Shown: in pieces, positions 43,256 to 51,832 of the stretch
Position numbering within the stretch: position 1 is the first letter of the stretch
Layout: each line of letters begins with the position of its first letter
NCBI RefSeq assembly: GCF_000715205.1
Contig: NZ_JOTP01000004.1
Location: 124,001 to 188,000, forward strand
Reading direction: 5' to 3'
DNA length: 64,000 nt
Source of the DNA: Bacillus zhangzhouensis
GTDB lineage: Bacteria; Bacillota; Bacilli; Bacillales; Bacillaceae
Notes under the pieces: generated by a model
Seen by the model: only the letters and a program-made list of their open reading frames with translations
The model's database searches: none
Told to the model about the DNA's origin: nothing
Translations under genes and position numbers: made by a program

Positions 43256-44749
43256 TTACGCTTTGTTTGCCATCGTTGCTGCTTTTTCGTTGTCCTTTTC
43301 AAACAGATCATTTGTAACTGAATTGGATGTGATATTCTTTTGGAAGAATGGATTCAATATCAAGATGACCACAACGTTTGCTAGTAAACCGAGAAAGCCT
43401 TCATAAAGACCGAACGTCACTTGTGAAATATTGGCTGTAAAGGTGACGATGATCCCAATGATCAGCCCAGCAATGGTTGCTTCTCTCGATTGTTTCTTCC
43501 AGAACAAGCTGATCGCAATCGCTGGGAAAATTTGAACCATTCCTGAAACGCCGATCAGCTGGAGTGTGACAAGTGCAGTTGGGAACAGCATACCGAATAA
43601 TAGAGCCAGCCCGATGACAATAAACACCATCGAACGTGTAATGATCGTTAATCTTTTCGGTGACACATTTGGATGAATTAAATCACGGTATAAATTATTC
43701 GCAAATAAATTCGACGCGCCAATGGCCATGATGGAACATGGAATGAGAGAAGCCAGTGCAATCGTTGAATAAGCTAGCCCCTGCATCACCCCGCCATATG
43801 ACGTTTGAATTAAATGAAGAAGAGCAAATCTTGGATTTGTATCTTCTGGTAAGACTAAAAATGCAATAAACCCAAGGAAGATGACCAAAATCAATACAAT
43901 GTTATAAAGAGGCAAAAATATGCTGTTTTTACGGATGGCATCAGCGCTTTTGGCTGTAAAAACCCCAGTTGCCGCGTGTGCCCACATAAAAAGAGCAAGG
44001 GCAGAAACGCCTGAAGCAGTAATGAACCACAAAATGCCTTTAGGACCGCCTTCAGGTATCGTCAGAAGCTGTGGCGCTTCCTTGGCTAACGTATTCATCA
44101 TAGGTGTCCACCCGTTAAAATGAATGATTGGCAGAGAAACCACCATAAAGAGCATGATCACCCAAACAAGAATATCCTTAATAATGGCTGTATATGTAGG
44201 GCCTTTAATACCGCTGAAAAATGTATAAAGTGCGACTAAAATAAATGAAATAATAACAACTGCATTCACATTAATATAACTAGTTCCAGCGACAGTTAAC
44301 GTATCTTGAATCCCGCTCAGCTGAAGACAAATATAAGGAATCAGCATAAGTACACCAACAATGGCAATCATACTGGATAACAGCTTGCTGTCAAATCGTT
44401 CACGTGCATAATCAGCAAGGGTTGTAAGCTTGTGGTTTTTTGCAACCGTCCAAAGTTTCGGTAAGAAAAAATAAGCAATAAAATAAGCAAGAACCGAATA
44501 AGGGATGGCGAAAAAAGCGACACTTCCAGCTGTATAAGCTGTACTTGTGAGCCCTAAAAAGGTATAAGCTGTATATAAGTCTGCGCCAACGAGGAACCAG
44601 ACGAGTAGCCCGCCGAATTTTCTCCCGCCGACAGACCATTCTTCTACCGACTGTCTTGACGATTTGTCACGACCAGCGGCAAATCCGATGACCACGACGA
44701 TGAAAATAATACTTGCAGTAATCAATAAAGCTGTTAAATTTCCTTGCAT
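43256..44749 (-). CDS. yodF: Sodium:solute symporter YodF
   Basis: 497 residues, about 13 membrane helices, SSS family. VEEWSVGGRKFGGLLVWFLVGADLYTAYTF near the N-terminus and ALASLIPCSIMAIGASNLFANNLYRD are typical. The solute is unknown (proline, pantothenate and short carboxylates are family substrates). Its ATG overlaps the stop of the DUF3311 gene, so the two form one transporter operon. CodY-box-like and cre-like sites lie upstream. Confidence 0.88.
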   Translation of the reverse strand: MQGNLTALLITASIIFIVVVIGFAAGRDKSSRQSVEEWSVGGRKFGGLLVWFLVGADLYTAYTFLGLTSTAYTAGSVAFFAIPYSVLAYFIAYFFLPKLWTVAKNHKLTTLADYARERFDSKLLSSMIAIVGVLMLIPYICLQLSGIQDTLTVAGTSYINVNAVVIISFILVALYTFFSGIKGPTYTAIIKDILVWVIMLFMVVSLPIIHFNGWTPMMNTLAKEAPQLLTIPEGGPKGILWFITASGVSALALFMWAHAATGVFTAKSADAIRKNSIFLPLYNIVLILVIFLGFIAFLVLPEDTNPRFALLHLIQTSYGGVMQGLAYSTIALASLIPCSIMAIGASNLFANNLYRDLIHPNVSPKRLTIITRSMVFIVIGLALLFGMLFPTALVTLQLIGVSGMVQIFPAIAISLFWKKQSREATIAGLIIGIIVTFTANISQVTFGLYEGFLGLLANVVVILILNPFFQKNITSNSVTNDLFEKDNEKAATMANKA

Positions 44750-44952
44750 TAGTCAGTTCCTCCATTTGAATGTTGCATCCGGTAAATGATAAATGTACAA
44801 ACTGGTGTGAGAACAATCCATAGTAAGAGCCAGAAGTGGAAAAAGGGCAGCCCAATCACAAATGGATGAATACGATTCACAAAGGGAAGCAGTGCAAGCT
44901 GTCCGATGAAAGGAATCGATATAAGTAGTACTAGCATCAATTTTTTATTCAT
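44749..44952 (-). CDS. DUF3311 small membrane protein, partner of YodF
   Basis: 67 residues with two hydrophobic helices (LMLVLLISIPFIGQLALLPF and FFHFWLLLWIVLTPVCTFIIY). DUF3311 proteins regularly sit directly before SSS transporters as small accessory subunits. TAATG overlap with yodF. RBS AGGAGG. Confidence 0.85.
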   Translation of the reverse strand: MNKKLMLVLLISIPFIGQLALLPFVNRIHPFVIGLPFFHFWLLLWIVLTPVCTFIIYRMQHSNGGTD

Positions 44953-44967
44953 GATTTCCTCCTGATA

Positions 44968-45003
44968 TTTTGTAATTTCATAATAATAGCAGTTGTCAGA
45001 TTA
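44968..45003 (-). promoter_or_regulatory. Sigma-A promoter of the DUF3311-yodF operon
   Basis: On the minus strand TTGTGA, 17-bp spacer, TATTAT, about 35 bp before the RBS. Coordinates are approximate by a few bases. Confidence 0.5.
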
Positions 45004-45014
45004 GATCACAAGAC

Positions 45015-45029
45015 CATTTTCAGAAAAAA
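45015..45029. promoter_or_regulatory. CodY-box-like site upstream of yodF
   Basis: CATTTTCAGAAAAAA matches AATTTTCWGAAAATT at 12 of 15 positions. Confidence 0.5.
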
Positions 45030-45055
45030 CAATCATTTTTGAGAACATCATACTA

Positions 45056-45070
45056 ATATAACGCTTTCAT
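45056..45070. promoter_or_regulatory. cre-like site upstream of yodF
   Basis: On the minus strand ATGAAAGCGTTATAT matches WTGNAANCGNWNNCW with one mismatch. Confidence 0.5.
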
Positions 45071-45147
45071 TCTCAAAAAAGAGAGAAGAGTGAAGGCAGA
45101 AAGAGAGTGATTTGAAAAAAAGTATGGAGGAATAATATTTAAAGCAA

Positions 45148-45178
45148 ATAAAAAAGCCCCAGCATGAAAGCTGAGGCT
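45148..45178 (-). terminator. yodC terminator
   Basis: On the minus strand GCCTCAGC-TTTCAT-GCTGGGGC followed by six T. Confidence 0.85.
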
Positions 45179-45188
45179 CTGCCATTTT

Positions 45189-45806
45189 TTATAGGAAATC
45201 AGATACTTCTTTGATGTCAAAACGATTGCTTTTATGAGCTTCTTTCGCTGCTTTACCAACTGAAATTAGCATGACTGGTTCGTAGCGGCCGCTCACATTG
45301 AATTCTTTGATGTATGCTTCTTTACTAAAACCACCCATTGCGCATGTATCATATCCCATTGCTTTAGCAGCAATCATTAATTGCATAGCAGCTAATGAAG
45401 CATTTGAATACGCTGCTTCACGTGCATACTGCTCGCTTTGGTAAGCGCCATTGATTTGAGTCATAAGTGTTTCTTTAATATCCTCTGTAATGAAGCCTTG
45501 TTCTGCTAGCTCACTGTAGATTTTTTCGCCATTTTTATTGGCTTCAAGATCACCTAACACAGCAATTATGGCTGATGCTTGTGAGATTTGCTTTTGGTTG
45601 TAAGCGATTGGAAGTAACTTTGCTTTTGATTCAGCACTATGGAAAACAGTGAAATGCCAATGCTGAAGGTTCCATGCAGATGGTGCTTTTGTTGTAATAT
45701 CAAGAAGCTCTGTTAGCTCTTCTTTTGTCATTTCATGAGTTGTATCATACTCTTTTACTGAAGCTCTTTGTTTTAAGATGTCAATCGTTTTTTGATCAGT
45801 CGCCAT
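45189..45806 (-). CDS. yodC: Nitroreductase-family FMN oxidoreductase YodC
   Basis: 205 residues. QRASVKEYD near the N-terminus, TKAPSAWNLQHWHF (about 41-54) and GYDTCAMGGFSKE are the FMN/NADPH-binding nitroreductase features. In B. subtilis YodC reduces quinones and nitro-compounds and is repressed by the divergent YodB. RBS GGGAGG. Confidence 0.92.
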   Translation of the reverse strand: MATDQKTIDILKQRASVKEYDTTHEMTKEELTELLDITTKAPSAWNLQHWHFTVFHSAESKAKLLPIAYNQKQISQASAIIAVLGDLEANKNGEKIYSELAEQGFITEDIKETLMTQINGAYQSEQYAREAAYSNASLAAMQLMIAAKAMGYDTCAMGGFSKEAYIKEFNVSGRYEPVMLISVGKAAKEAHKSNRFDIKEVSDFL

Positions 45807-45823
45807 ATGGATATTTCCTCCCG

Positions 45824-45849
45824 TTTTTGCAAATAGTATGGTACAATAA
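45824..45849. promoter_or_regulatory. YodB-operator-like sequence in the yodC leader
   Basis: TTTTTGCAAATAGTAT (45824-45839; on the minus strand ATACTATTTGCAAAAA) resembles the TACTATTTG half-operator recalled for YodB, directly upstream of the yodC RBS. Confidence 0.45.
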
Positions 45850-45878
45850 CTAAAAAAGTGAGAAACTTACTTATTGTA
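45842..45878. promoter_or_regulatory. Inverted repeat in the yodC-yodB intergenic region
   Basis: TACAATAA (45842-45849) and TTATTGTA (45871-45878) are perfect inverse copies 21 bp apart between the divergent genes. Confidence 0.45.
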
Positions 45879-45945
45879 ACTAGTGATATTTTAAATTGTA
45901 TACCGTTAGTTTGTCAAACAATCATGAAAAGAAAGGTTGAAAATA

Positions 45946-46278
45946 ATGGAATTCCAATTATGCCCACACATTTCTCAAGCTTTTTTACTTCTTGGAAAAA
46001 GGTGGAATGGTCTCATTATTCATGTATTGCTTGATGGTCCAAAACGGTTTAAAGACCTGACGGACATTATCCCATCCATCAGTCAAAAAATGCTCGCAGA
46101 ACGTTTAAAAGAGCTCGAGCAAGAAGGAATTATAGAGCGAACTGTACTTCCTGAGACACCTGTCAAAGTCATCTATTGTCTAACCGAAAAAGGGAATGCA
46201 TTAAACGATGTGTTTGGAGAGGTATCGCGCTGGGCAGGGGAATATGCTGGATCTCATGAAAAAAAGGAGCAAGCCTAG
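45946..46278 (+). CDS. yodB: HxlR/DUF24-type redox repressor YodB
   Basis: 110 residues, winged helix. LLGKRWNGLIIHVLLDGPKRFKDLTDIIP and ISQKMLAERLKELE are diagnostic. The sensing Cys6 is in MEFQLCPH. B. subtilis YodB also has Cys101 and Cys108, used for intersubunit disulfides; here the C-terminus (GEYAGSHEKKEQA) has neither, and the only other Cys is in VIYCLTEKG. The ATG places Cys at position 6; an in-frame TTG lies 9 nt upstream. Confidence 0.88.
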   Translation: MEFQLCPHISQAFLLLGKRWNGLIIHVLLDGPKRFKDLTDIIPSISQKMLAERLKELEQEGIIERTVLPETPVKVIYCLTEKGNALNDVFGEVSRWAGEYAGSHEKKEQA

Positions 46279-46353
46279 TTTTAGGTTTGCCCAAACGTTT
46301 TGACTCCTGATGAATATGCTGATGTTAGGCACATGACAAAGGAGGAGAAATGC

Positions 46354-46572
46354 ATGTACCCTCATACTCCGTATTTTCGAGGCGGCGCCCCTGGCATTCC
46401 GCCATATGAATCCAGAGTCCCTTTGTTTTTTGGTTTTGGCGCTCCTTTAGTCGGCGGACTGCTTGGCGGATTTCTAGGAAGTGCGATTTTTAATTATCCC
46501 CGTCCATATTACCCGCCACCACCACCGCCTGTTCCACCACCTTATGGCGGCGGATATCCACCATATTATTAA
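46354..46572 (+). CDS. Gly/Pro/Tyr-rich small protein, coat-like
   Basis: 72 residues from ATG after AAAGGAGGAG. A hydrophobic glycine-rich stretch (FFGFGAPLVGGLLGGFLGSAIF) is followed by a Pro/Tyr tail (RPYYPPPPPPVPPPYGGGYPPYY). Such compositions are common in Bacillus coat and envelope proteins, but there is no direct evidence. It is the convergent neighbour of gerT. Confidence 0.72.
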   Translation: MYPHTPYFRGGAPGIPPYESRVPLFFGFGAPLVGGLLGGFLGSAIFNYPRPYYPPPPPPVPPPYGGGYPPYY

Positions 46573-46576
46573 GAAA

Positions 46577-46616
46577 AAAGAGTAAGCCTGCTTCCATTTC
46601 AAAGCAGGCTTTTTAT
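46577..46616. terminator. Bidirectional terminator between the Pro-rich gene and gerT
   Basis: AAGCCTGCTT / AAGCAGGCTT stem, T-runs on both strands. Confidence 0.85.
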
Positions 46617-47086
46617 AATGGAATATCAATTTCAGAGATCCCAGGATCATCATGCTTTAAAAACATAATTTCCAAAATACCATCTTGATATGAAGCCTTT
46701 GTTCCTTTTCTTTTCACAGCAGCAGGGAGGACGATTTTCTTCTGCGTGCCTTCTTCAGGAAAATGATCAATAAACAACAGATTGGCTGTATGTTTGATTT
46801 TTACTTTTTCTGTGTTTGGACGATCAAGTTCAATTTTGACAAACACATGATCAGTCGTTTCAAACACTTCAACATTCGGCTCTTTTTCTTTTTTGACGTC
46901 TGTATCTCGCGGTTTTTGTTGTTGAGACAGTGGATCCTGAAAGGGGAACTGAGCATTATAATTGGAGCCGAATACACTTTCCATCACTTGATTGACATAC
47001 TGCTCAACGTCTTTAGGGTCTGAATTCTTTAAAGCTTCTTTTGAAAATTGCTTTTGAAAAGGGAATAATCGGTTCCAGTCAAACAC
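46613..47086 (-). CDS. gerT: Small-heat-shock-like spore coat protein GerT
   Basis: 157 residues with an alpha-crystallin (Hsp20) domain (about 70-157: VEVFETTDHVFVKIELDRP ... YQDGILEIMFLKH). B. subtilis GerT, near yojE, is a sigma-K-controlled sHSP-like coat protein needed for normal germination. GTG is chosen because GAAAGG is then correctly spaced; an ATG lies three codons upstream, directly on the RBS. Position, size and promoter fit GerT; another coat sHSP such as CotM is less likely. Confidence 0.75.
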   Translation of the reverse strand: MFDWNRLFPFQKQFSKEALKNSDPKDVEQYVNQVMESVFGSNYNAQFPFQDPLSQQQKPRDTDVKKEKEPNVEVFETTDHVFVKIELDRPNTEKVKIKHTANLLFIDHFPEEGTQKKIVLPAAVKRKGTKASYQDGILEIMFLKHDDPGISEIDIPL

Positions 47087-47115
47087 GCTAATCATCCTTT
47101 CTAAATGCCCTGAAT

Positions 47116-47144
47116 TAGTATATGCCCATTCACCTGAGTGCGTG
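47116..47144 (-). promoter_or_regulatory. Sigma-K-like promoter of gerT
   Basis: CACG (47144-47141), 16-bp spacer, CATATACTA (47124-47116), a perfect CATAnnnTA. Confidence 0.62.
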
Positions 47145-47150
47145 CTATAA
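47142..47150 (+). promoter_or_regulatory. Extended -10 of yojE
   Basis: TGCTATAAT, about 30 bp before the yojE start and overlapping the -35 of the divergent gerT promoter. Confidence 0.55.
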
Positions 47151-47181
47151 TATACGATAGGTTTAGAAAGGAATGGTTAGT

Positions 47182-48087
47182 TTGAACGAACAGCAGCAAT
47201 CAAAAGGTGTACTGTATACTGCAGCATCTTTTACATTATGGGGGCTATTCCCATTATATTGGAAACTGATGGAACATATTTCGTCAGGCGAAATTTTAGC
47301 GCACAGAATCTTATGGTCATTTGTTTTTATGTGCGGTATTCTCCTTTATTTAAAACAAGTCCGACCAGCAATGCAGACTGTGAAGGGGCTGATGATGGAT
47401 GGAAAAGCACTTTTCTCGTTACTTTTATCTGCTATTTTAATCTCGGTCAACTGGTATGTGTACATTTGGGCAGTCAACCATCATCTCATGCTAGAAGCAA
47501 GTTTAGGGTACTATATTAATCCGCTTGTATCCGTTCTATTAGGCATCCTTTTCTTGAAAGAACGACTTAATAAAATGCAAACAATCGCGATTCTCATTGC
47601 CGCCGCTGGCGTGATCATTTCAACGGTTCAGTACGGTTCATTTCCTGTCGTTGCTTTCTTATTAGCCTTTAGCTTTGGTTTCTATGGACTGATTAAAAAA
47701 AGGATGAGGTTTACGAGCGCGATTGGGTTAACGATTGAAACGCTGCTTCTTGCACCGGCTGCACTTGTTTACTTATTCTTCTTCTTAAAAGAACCTGTGG
47801 TGACCATGAATCCTAACAGTTTCGGATCGCTGGGCCTCTTATTTTTTGCAGGGGTTTTTACAGCTGTGCCGCTCCTTTTATTTTCTGAAGGCGCAAAAAG
47901 AATTCCTCTTTATCAAGTCGGCATTTTGCAATACATTGCACCGACGATTACACTGTTTTTAGGGCTATTTGTGTATCATGAACACTTATCTGCAGCAAAA
48001 ATTGTGACGTTTCTCTGTATTTGGGTGGCCATTTTACTGTTTACCACCTCACAATTACGCATAAAAAAAACAGCGGATTCTCATTAA
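47182..48087 (+). CDS. yojE: RarD/EamA-family drug-metabolite transporter YojE
   Basis: 301 residues, about ten membrane helices in two EamA halves. YTAASFTLWGLFPLYWKLM and HRILWSFVFMCGILLYLKQ near the N-terminus are RarD signatures. The exported compound is unknown. The TTG nine nt after GAAAGG is preferred; ATG 47173 sits on the RBS. Confidence 0.87.
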   Translation: MNEQQQSKGVLYTAASFTLWGLFPLYWKLMEHISSGEILAHRILWSFVFMCGILLYLKQVRPAMQTVKGLMMDGKALFSLLLSAILISVNWYVYIWAVNHHLMLEASLGYYINPLVSVLLGILFLKERLNKMQTIAILIAAAGVIISTVQYGSFPVVAFLLAFSFGFYGLIKKRMRFTSAIGLTIETLLLAPAALVYLFFFLKEPVVTMNPNSFGSLGLLFFAGVFTAVPLLLFSEGAKRIPLYQVGILQYIAPTITLFLGLFVYHEHLSAAKIVTFLCIWVAILLFTTSQLRIKKTADSH

Positions 48088-48165
48088 AGAGAACAAGCAG
48101 TTTGCTTTTCTTAAAAGGCAGATCATGTCATAATAAGTTGTTACCAAAACTGTAGAGGTGATCAC

Positions 48166-48447
48166 ATGACATCAGTCAATGAGCTAGCAGCCGCTTATCG
48201 ATCTTTATGGAAAAATCGTCAGCTTGATGTCGATGATATGTCTTCTTTACACGAGGCCATACGTGATGATTTACTGGATGCTCGCACTCATCCGCGGGCA
48301 AGAAAATCATTACACCAAAAGTATGTGCTCGCTGTGGAGAGAATATTAGAAAGTGCTGTTAGGCATGATCATCAATTGCAGCTGATCAGCTTACATACGA
48401 AAAAGCTGCGAGAATTAATTCAAAATGAAGGAAGGAACCACTCATGA
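48166..48447 (+). CDS. Helical protein of unknown function upstream of yojF
   Basis: 93 residues, highly charged and helical (AVERILESAVRHDHQLQLISLHTKKLRELIQN). RBS GAGGTG. Its stop overlaps the yojF start (ATGA), so it is translationally coupled to yojF-bshB2. An extended -10 (TGTCATAAT) lies about 40 nt upstream. No family is recognised. Confidence 0.7.
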   Translation: MTSVNELAAAYRSLWKNRQLDVDDMSSLHEAIRDDLLDARTHPRARKSLHQKYVLAVERILESAVRHDHQLQLISLHTKKLRELIQNEGRNHS

Positions 48448-48794
48448 AACCAATTCAAACGGAAGATGTCACAGCACATCTTGAATCGTTTTTAAATCGT
48501 CCAGTCTTCGTTCATCTTGAAACGACAACTGGTTCTTATTCAGCTCATGTAAATGAACAAAATATGACGGTCGTGGCGTATATTCGCAATGCGAAAGTTG
48601 TCTATTCACAGGCGAAAATAAAAGGACAAGGTCCGTACCGTGTTGGAATGAAAACAGAAGATGGCTGGATTTACGCAGAAGGCTTGACCGACTATGTATT
48701 TGATGACCAAGGCCGCCTGCTATTAGCAGGGCACTTGCCAGACGGGAAACTAGCGATCTCATTACAAATTAGTGAAACACCATTTCAGGTGTAG
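48444..48794 (+). CDS. yojF: DUF1806 protein YojF, companion of BshB2
   Basis: 116 residues, predominantly beta. FVHLETTTGSYSAHVNEQNMTVVAYIRN and GPYRVGMKTEDGWIYAEGLTDY. YojF precedes bshB2 in many bacilli; its role is unknown. RBS GAAGGAA inside the preceding gene. Confidence 0.85.
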   Translation: MKPIQTEDVTAHLESFLNRPVFVHLETTTGSYSAHVNEQNMTVVAYIRNAKVVYSQAKIKGQGPYRVGMKTEDGWIYAEGLTDYVFDDQGRLLLAGHLPDGKLAISLQISETPFQV

Positions 48795-48812
48795 GAGAAA
48801 GGGTGACAAGTA

Positions 48813-49478
48813 ATGAACGAACATGTATTAGTGATGCTGCCTCACCCCGATGATGAATCCTATGGGGTCGCAGGTCTCATCGCACAAAGCAGAAAACGCG
48901 GAATTCCAGTCACGTATGCATGCGGGACACTTGGGGAAATGGGCAGAATTATGGGCAGCCCACCATATGCCAACCGTGAGACACTTCCTGAACTAAGAAA
49001 ACAGGAATTAATCAATGCATGCAAAGAAATGGATATGACGGATTTACGTATGCTTGGACTACGTGATAAGACGCTCGAATTTGAAGATGATGAGTATTTG
49101 GCGGATGTGATGGAAAACATCATCGATGAAGTCAAACCAACTCTTATTGTCACGTTTTACCCAGGACACGGTGTACACCCTGATCATGATGCGACAGGAG
49201 AAGCCGTCATCCGTGCTCTTTACCGAAAGAAAAAAGAAGACCGTCCTGTCACATACTGCATGGCCATTACGAGAAATAGAGAAGAAGTGCTAGGAAATGC
49301 AGATATTGTGATCAATATTACAGATGTAGCAGATATCAAATTAAATGCACTGAGAGCGCACAGAACGCAAACAGAAGGCATACTGAGAGAAATTGAGCAG
49401 AAACTGAAAAACAAAGAACCAGTCGTCCAAAAATGGTTGGATGAAGAAATTTTCTGGACGTATCAATGGAATGACTAA
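48813..49478 (+). CDS. bshB2: Bacillithiol deacetylase BshB2 (YojG)
   Basis: 221 residues, PIG-L/LmbE zinc deacetylase. The metal and catalytic motif is LPHPDDESYGVAG (about 9-21), the third ligand lies in HPDHDATGEAV. It removes the acetyl group from GlcNAc-malate in bacillithiol synthesis, in parallel with BshB1. It links functionally with bacilliredoxin brxA at 13.5 kb. Confidence 0.93.
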   Translation: MNEHVLVMLPHPDDESYGVAGLIAQSRKRGIPVTYACGTLGEMGRIMGSPPYANRETLPELRKQELINACKEMDMTDLRMLGLRDKTLEFEDDEYLADVMENIIDEVKPTLIVTFYPGHGVHPDHDATGEAVIRALYRKKKEDRPVTYCMAITRNREEVLGNADIVINITDVADIKLNALRAHRTQTEGILREIEQKLKNKEPVVQKWLDEEIFWTYQWND

Positions 49479-49481
49479 TGA

Positions 49482-49516
49482 AAAAGGCAGCTGACAAGGA
49501 TCAGCTGCTTTTTTGT
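49482..49516. terminator. Terminator between bshB2 and yojI
   Basis: AAGGCAGCTGA / TCAGCTGCTTTT stem followed by T-run. Confidence 0.83.
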
Positions 49517-49523
49517 GTCGTAT

Positions 49524-50894
49524 TTAATGATTGGGTGCATGTTGAAGTTGAATCAGCCGTTTTTCAATCAATCTGAGACGGATAAAGAGGACGATTGCAC
49601 CAGCGGCAAGACCGGTAATGAGACCGATCCAATAGCCGAACGCCCCAAATGAGGTATATGTGCCAATCAGGTAGCCGGCAGGAAGCCCGATGACCCAGTA
49701 AGAGACAAAAGCTGCGATGAGTGTATAGTTCACATCTTTATACCCGCGAAGAGCCCCTTGAATCGGTGCAGCGATCGCATCTGACAGCTGGAAAAAGAGT
49801 GCGTAAATCAAAAAGTGCTGTGTCAGCTGTAAAACAGCCGAGTCAGTTGTATATAAACCTGCGATCTCTGGTCTAAATAACAAAATGAGTGCTGCCGTAC
49901 ATAATGAGAACAAAACAGCAGTTCCAATTCCAATATAGCTGTAACTTTGCGCGTCTTTATACCTCATGGCACCGGCTTCAAAGCCAACGACGATCGTTAA
50001 AGCCATTGATATACTAAGCGGTAAAATGTATAAGATAGAAGCAAAGTTCATTGCTGCTTGGTGACTGGCGATCGTCACGGTATCAAAGTGACCCATTAAA
50101 AGCGTGACAGCTGCGAAAATGCTCGTTTCAAAAAAGATCGCAAACCCAATAGGGATACCAATTTTCAGTATTTGCCCCATACGGGAGATGTTGAACCGAG
50201 GCAGTTTTTGAAACAAACGAAATGAGGCAAATGGTTCTGCCTTGATGACAATACAAATGCTCATGATGAAAATGGCCCAATACGTCATCGCAGATGCAAG
50301 GCCAGCCCCCGCACCACCTAGCTTTGGAAAGCCAAAATTCCCAAAAATCAATAAATAATTTAAAACAAAGTTAATAGGAAGTGCTGTTAACGTAATAAAC
50401 ATCGTCACACGTGTTTTCCCTAATGCATCAATAAATGACCTCAGCACTGAATAACCAAACAGCGGGATGATCCCAAAAGCAAGAAAGCTGAGAAAATGCC
50501 GGGCAATATCTTCAACGGATGGGTCAAGACCAAGTCCACCTAATATGAAAGGGACGCTAATCATTCCAACGACGATCACCACGACACTTAAAAGAAAGGA
50601 TAAATAGATGGCCTGAAAGACAGCCCGAGGAACGTCTTGTTTGTGGCCTGCACCCATCAGCTGGGCCACAATCGGAGTAACGGCCATTAATATACCGGCA
50701 AGCCCTGTATAAACAGGTGTCCAAATGCTAGAACCGATCGCGACACCCGCAAGGTCTTCTGCGCTCACCTTTCCAGACATCACCGTGTCTAAAAACGTAA
50801 TCAGCGAAAGACCCGCTTGTGTGATTAAAATCGGGATCAGAATGGTTAAAAATTGTACCAACTTTGTTTGAATGCTATTCGTTTCTCTCATCAT
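49524..50894 (-). CDS. yojI: MATE-family multidrug exporter YojI
   Basis: 456 residues, 12 membrane helices in two halves with the pseudo-symmetry of MATE/NorM ([54 protein letters not shown]). It probably exports cationic compounds against sodium or protons. Start ATG or the next ATG three nt on; RBS AGAGAGG. Confidence 0.92.
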   Translation of the reverse strand: MMRETNSIQTKLVQFLTILIPILITQAGLSLITFLDTVMSGKVSAEDLAGVAIGSSIWTPVYTGLAGILMAVTPIVAQLMGAGHKQDVPRAVFQAIYLSFLLSVVVIVVGMISVPFILGGLGLDPSVEDIARHFLSFLAFGIIPLFGYSVLRSFIDALGKTRVTMFITLTALPINFVLNYLLIFGNFGFPKLGGAGAGLASAMTYWAIFIMSICIVIKAEPFASFRLFQKLPRFNISRMGQILKIGIPIGFAIFFETSIFAAVTLLMGHFDTVTIASHQAAMNFASILYILPLSISMALTIVVGFEAGAMRYKDAQSYSYIGIGTAVLFSLCTAALILLFRPEIAGLYTTDSAVLQLTQHFLIYALFFQLSDAIAAPIQGALRGYKDVNYTLIAAFVSYWVIGLPAGYLIGTYTSFGAFGYWIGLITGLAAGAIVLFIRLRLIEKRLIQLQHAPNH

Positions 50895-50950
50895 AAGTTC
50901 CTCTCTGAACAGAAATAACGAGAGGAATTATATCATGCTATGTAAAAAAA

Positions 50951-51076
50951 TCAATTCTCCGTCGGATTATTTTTCTTTGATGGCTTCGTTTTTTTAAACA
51001 TTTGGGCATAAATAAAAGAAAGACTGACAACACCTAAAATGCTGCAAGCATATTGAATGATTTTCTGAATGGTCAT
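50951..51076 (-). CDS. Small membrane protein upstream of yojI
   Basis: 41 residues, ATG after GGAGGTGAA, an excellent RBS. One helix (ACSILGVVSLSFIYAQMF) preceded by MTIQKIIQY and followed by a basic, Asn-rich tail (KKTKPSKKNNPTEN). It lies 57 nt before the yojI start on the same strand, so it may be cotranscribed. Not recognised. Confidence 0.65.
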   Translation of the reverse strand: MTIQKIIQYACSILGVVSLSFIYAQMFKKTKPSKKNNPTEN

Positions 51077-51158
51077 ATTGAGTTCACCTCCATACAAATA
51101 GAATGTACACAATTTGTTATTTTATGACACAAGCCAAAGAAGGAGGGAAATGGTCAAG

Positions 51159-51785
51159 ATGTTAAATCGCACAAACGAAGAAGCGATGTTTAAATTAGAA
51201 ATGAAATCACATTTGATGCAAATCATGATGGATGCAAGGAAAATCGCCGATTCTCTGGATGAGACGGAACAATGCCTTCTTTGTGACCTCGAATCATTGC
51301 ATGAGCAGTTTAATGAAATGCATGCAGAAGCTTCCTCGTTTTATTTGCAATCATATATGGAGGAATTCACGCCGGGATTTGCTCAATTTTCGTTAGCGAT
51401 TGAGCATTTATCTAAACAAAAGCACGGCGCGCTTATTGTGATTCAAAGGAGGGATGAAGTCGAGGATTTTATCCAAAGAGGGACAAACCTCCATGCGAAA
51501 ATTAGTGCATCATTAATAGAAAGCATTTTCTATCCAGGAAATCCACTTCATGACGGTGCTCTTTTAGTGAAAGAAAATACGCTCGTTTCCGCTGCAAATG
51601 TGCTGCCGCTCACCTCAAAAAAAGTCAGTCCATCTCTTGGCACAAGGCACAGGGCAGCCATCGGTCTTTCTGGGATGACCGACGCACTGGTTCTCGTTGT
51701 ATCAGAAGAAACGGGAAAGATGTCGTTTGCTAAAGAAGGCGTGCTTTATCCGCTCACCGTGAAAGATCCAGAAATAAGAAAATAA
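51159..51785 (+). CDS. cdaS: Sporulation-specific diadenylate cyclase CdaS (YojJ)
   Basis: 208 residues. Two N-terminal helices (about 1-55), which in B. subtilis CdaS are inhibitory, precede a DisA_N cyclase domain with the catalytic HDGALL (about 145) and GTRHRAAIGLS (about 181). It makes c-di-AMP from ATP in the forespore and affects germination. The ATG is chosen for length; one three codons earlier is closer to the GGAGGG site. Confidence 0.92.
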   Translation: MLNRTNEEAMFKLEMKSHLMQIMMDARKIADSLDETEQCLLCDLESLHEQFNEMHAEASSFYLQSYMEEFTPGFAQFSLAIEHLSKQKHGALIVIQRRDEVEDFIQRGTNLHAKISASLIESIFYPGNPLHDGALLVKENTLVSAANVLPLTSKKVSPSLGTRHRAAIGLSGMTDALVLVVSEETGKMSFAKEGVLYPLTVKDPEIRK

Positions 51786-51798
51786 AAACAAATCGCTG

Positions 51799-51832
51799 CA
51801 TTCTTCATTTGGAAGGATGCTTTTTTCATTTG
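51799..51832 (+). terminator. cdaS terminator
   Basis: GCATTCTTC-ATTTG-GAAGGATGC followed by six T. Confidence 0.83.
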
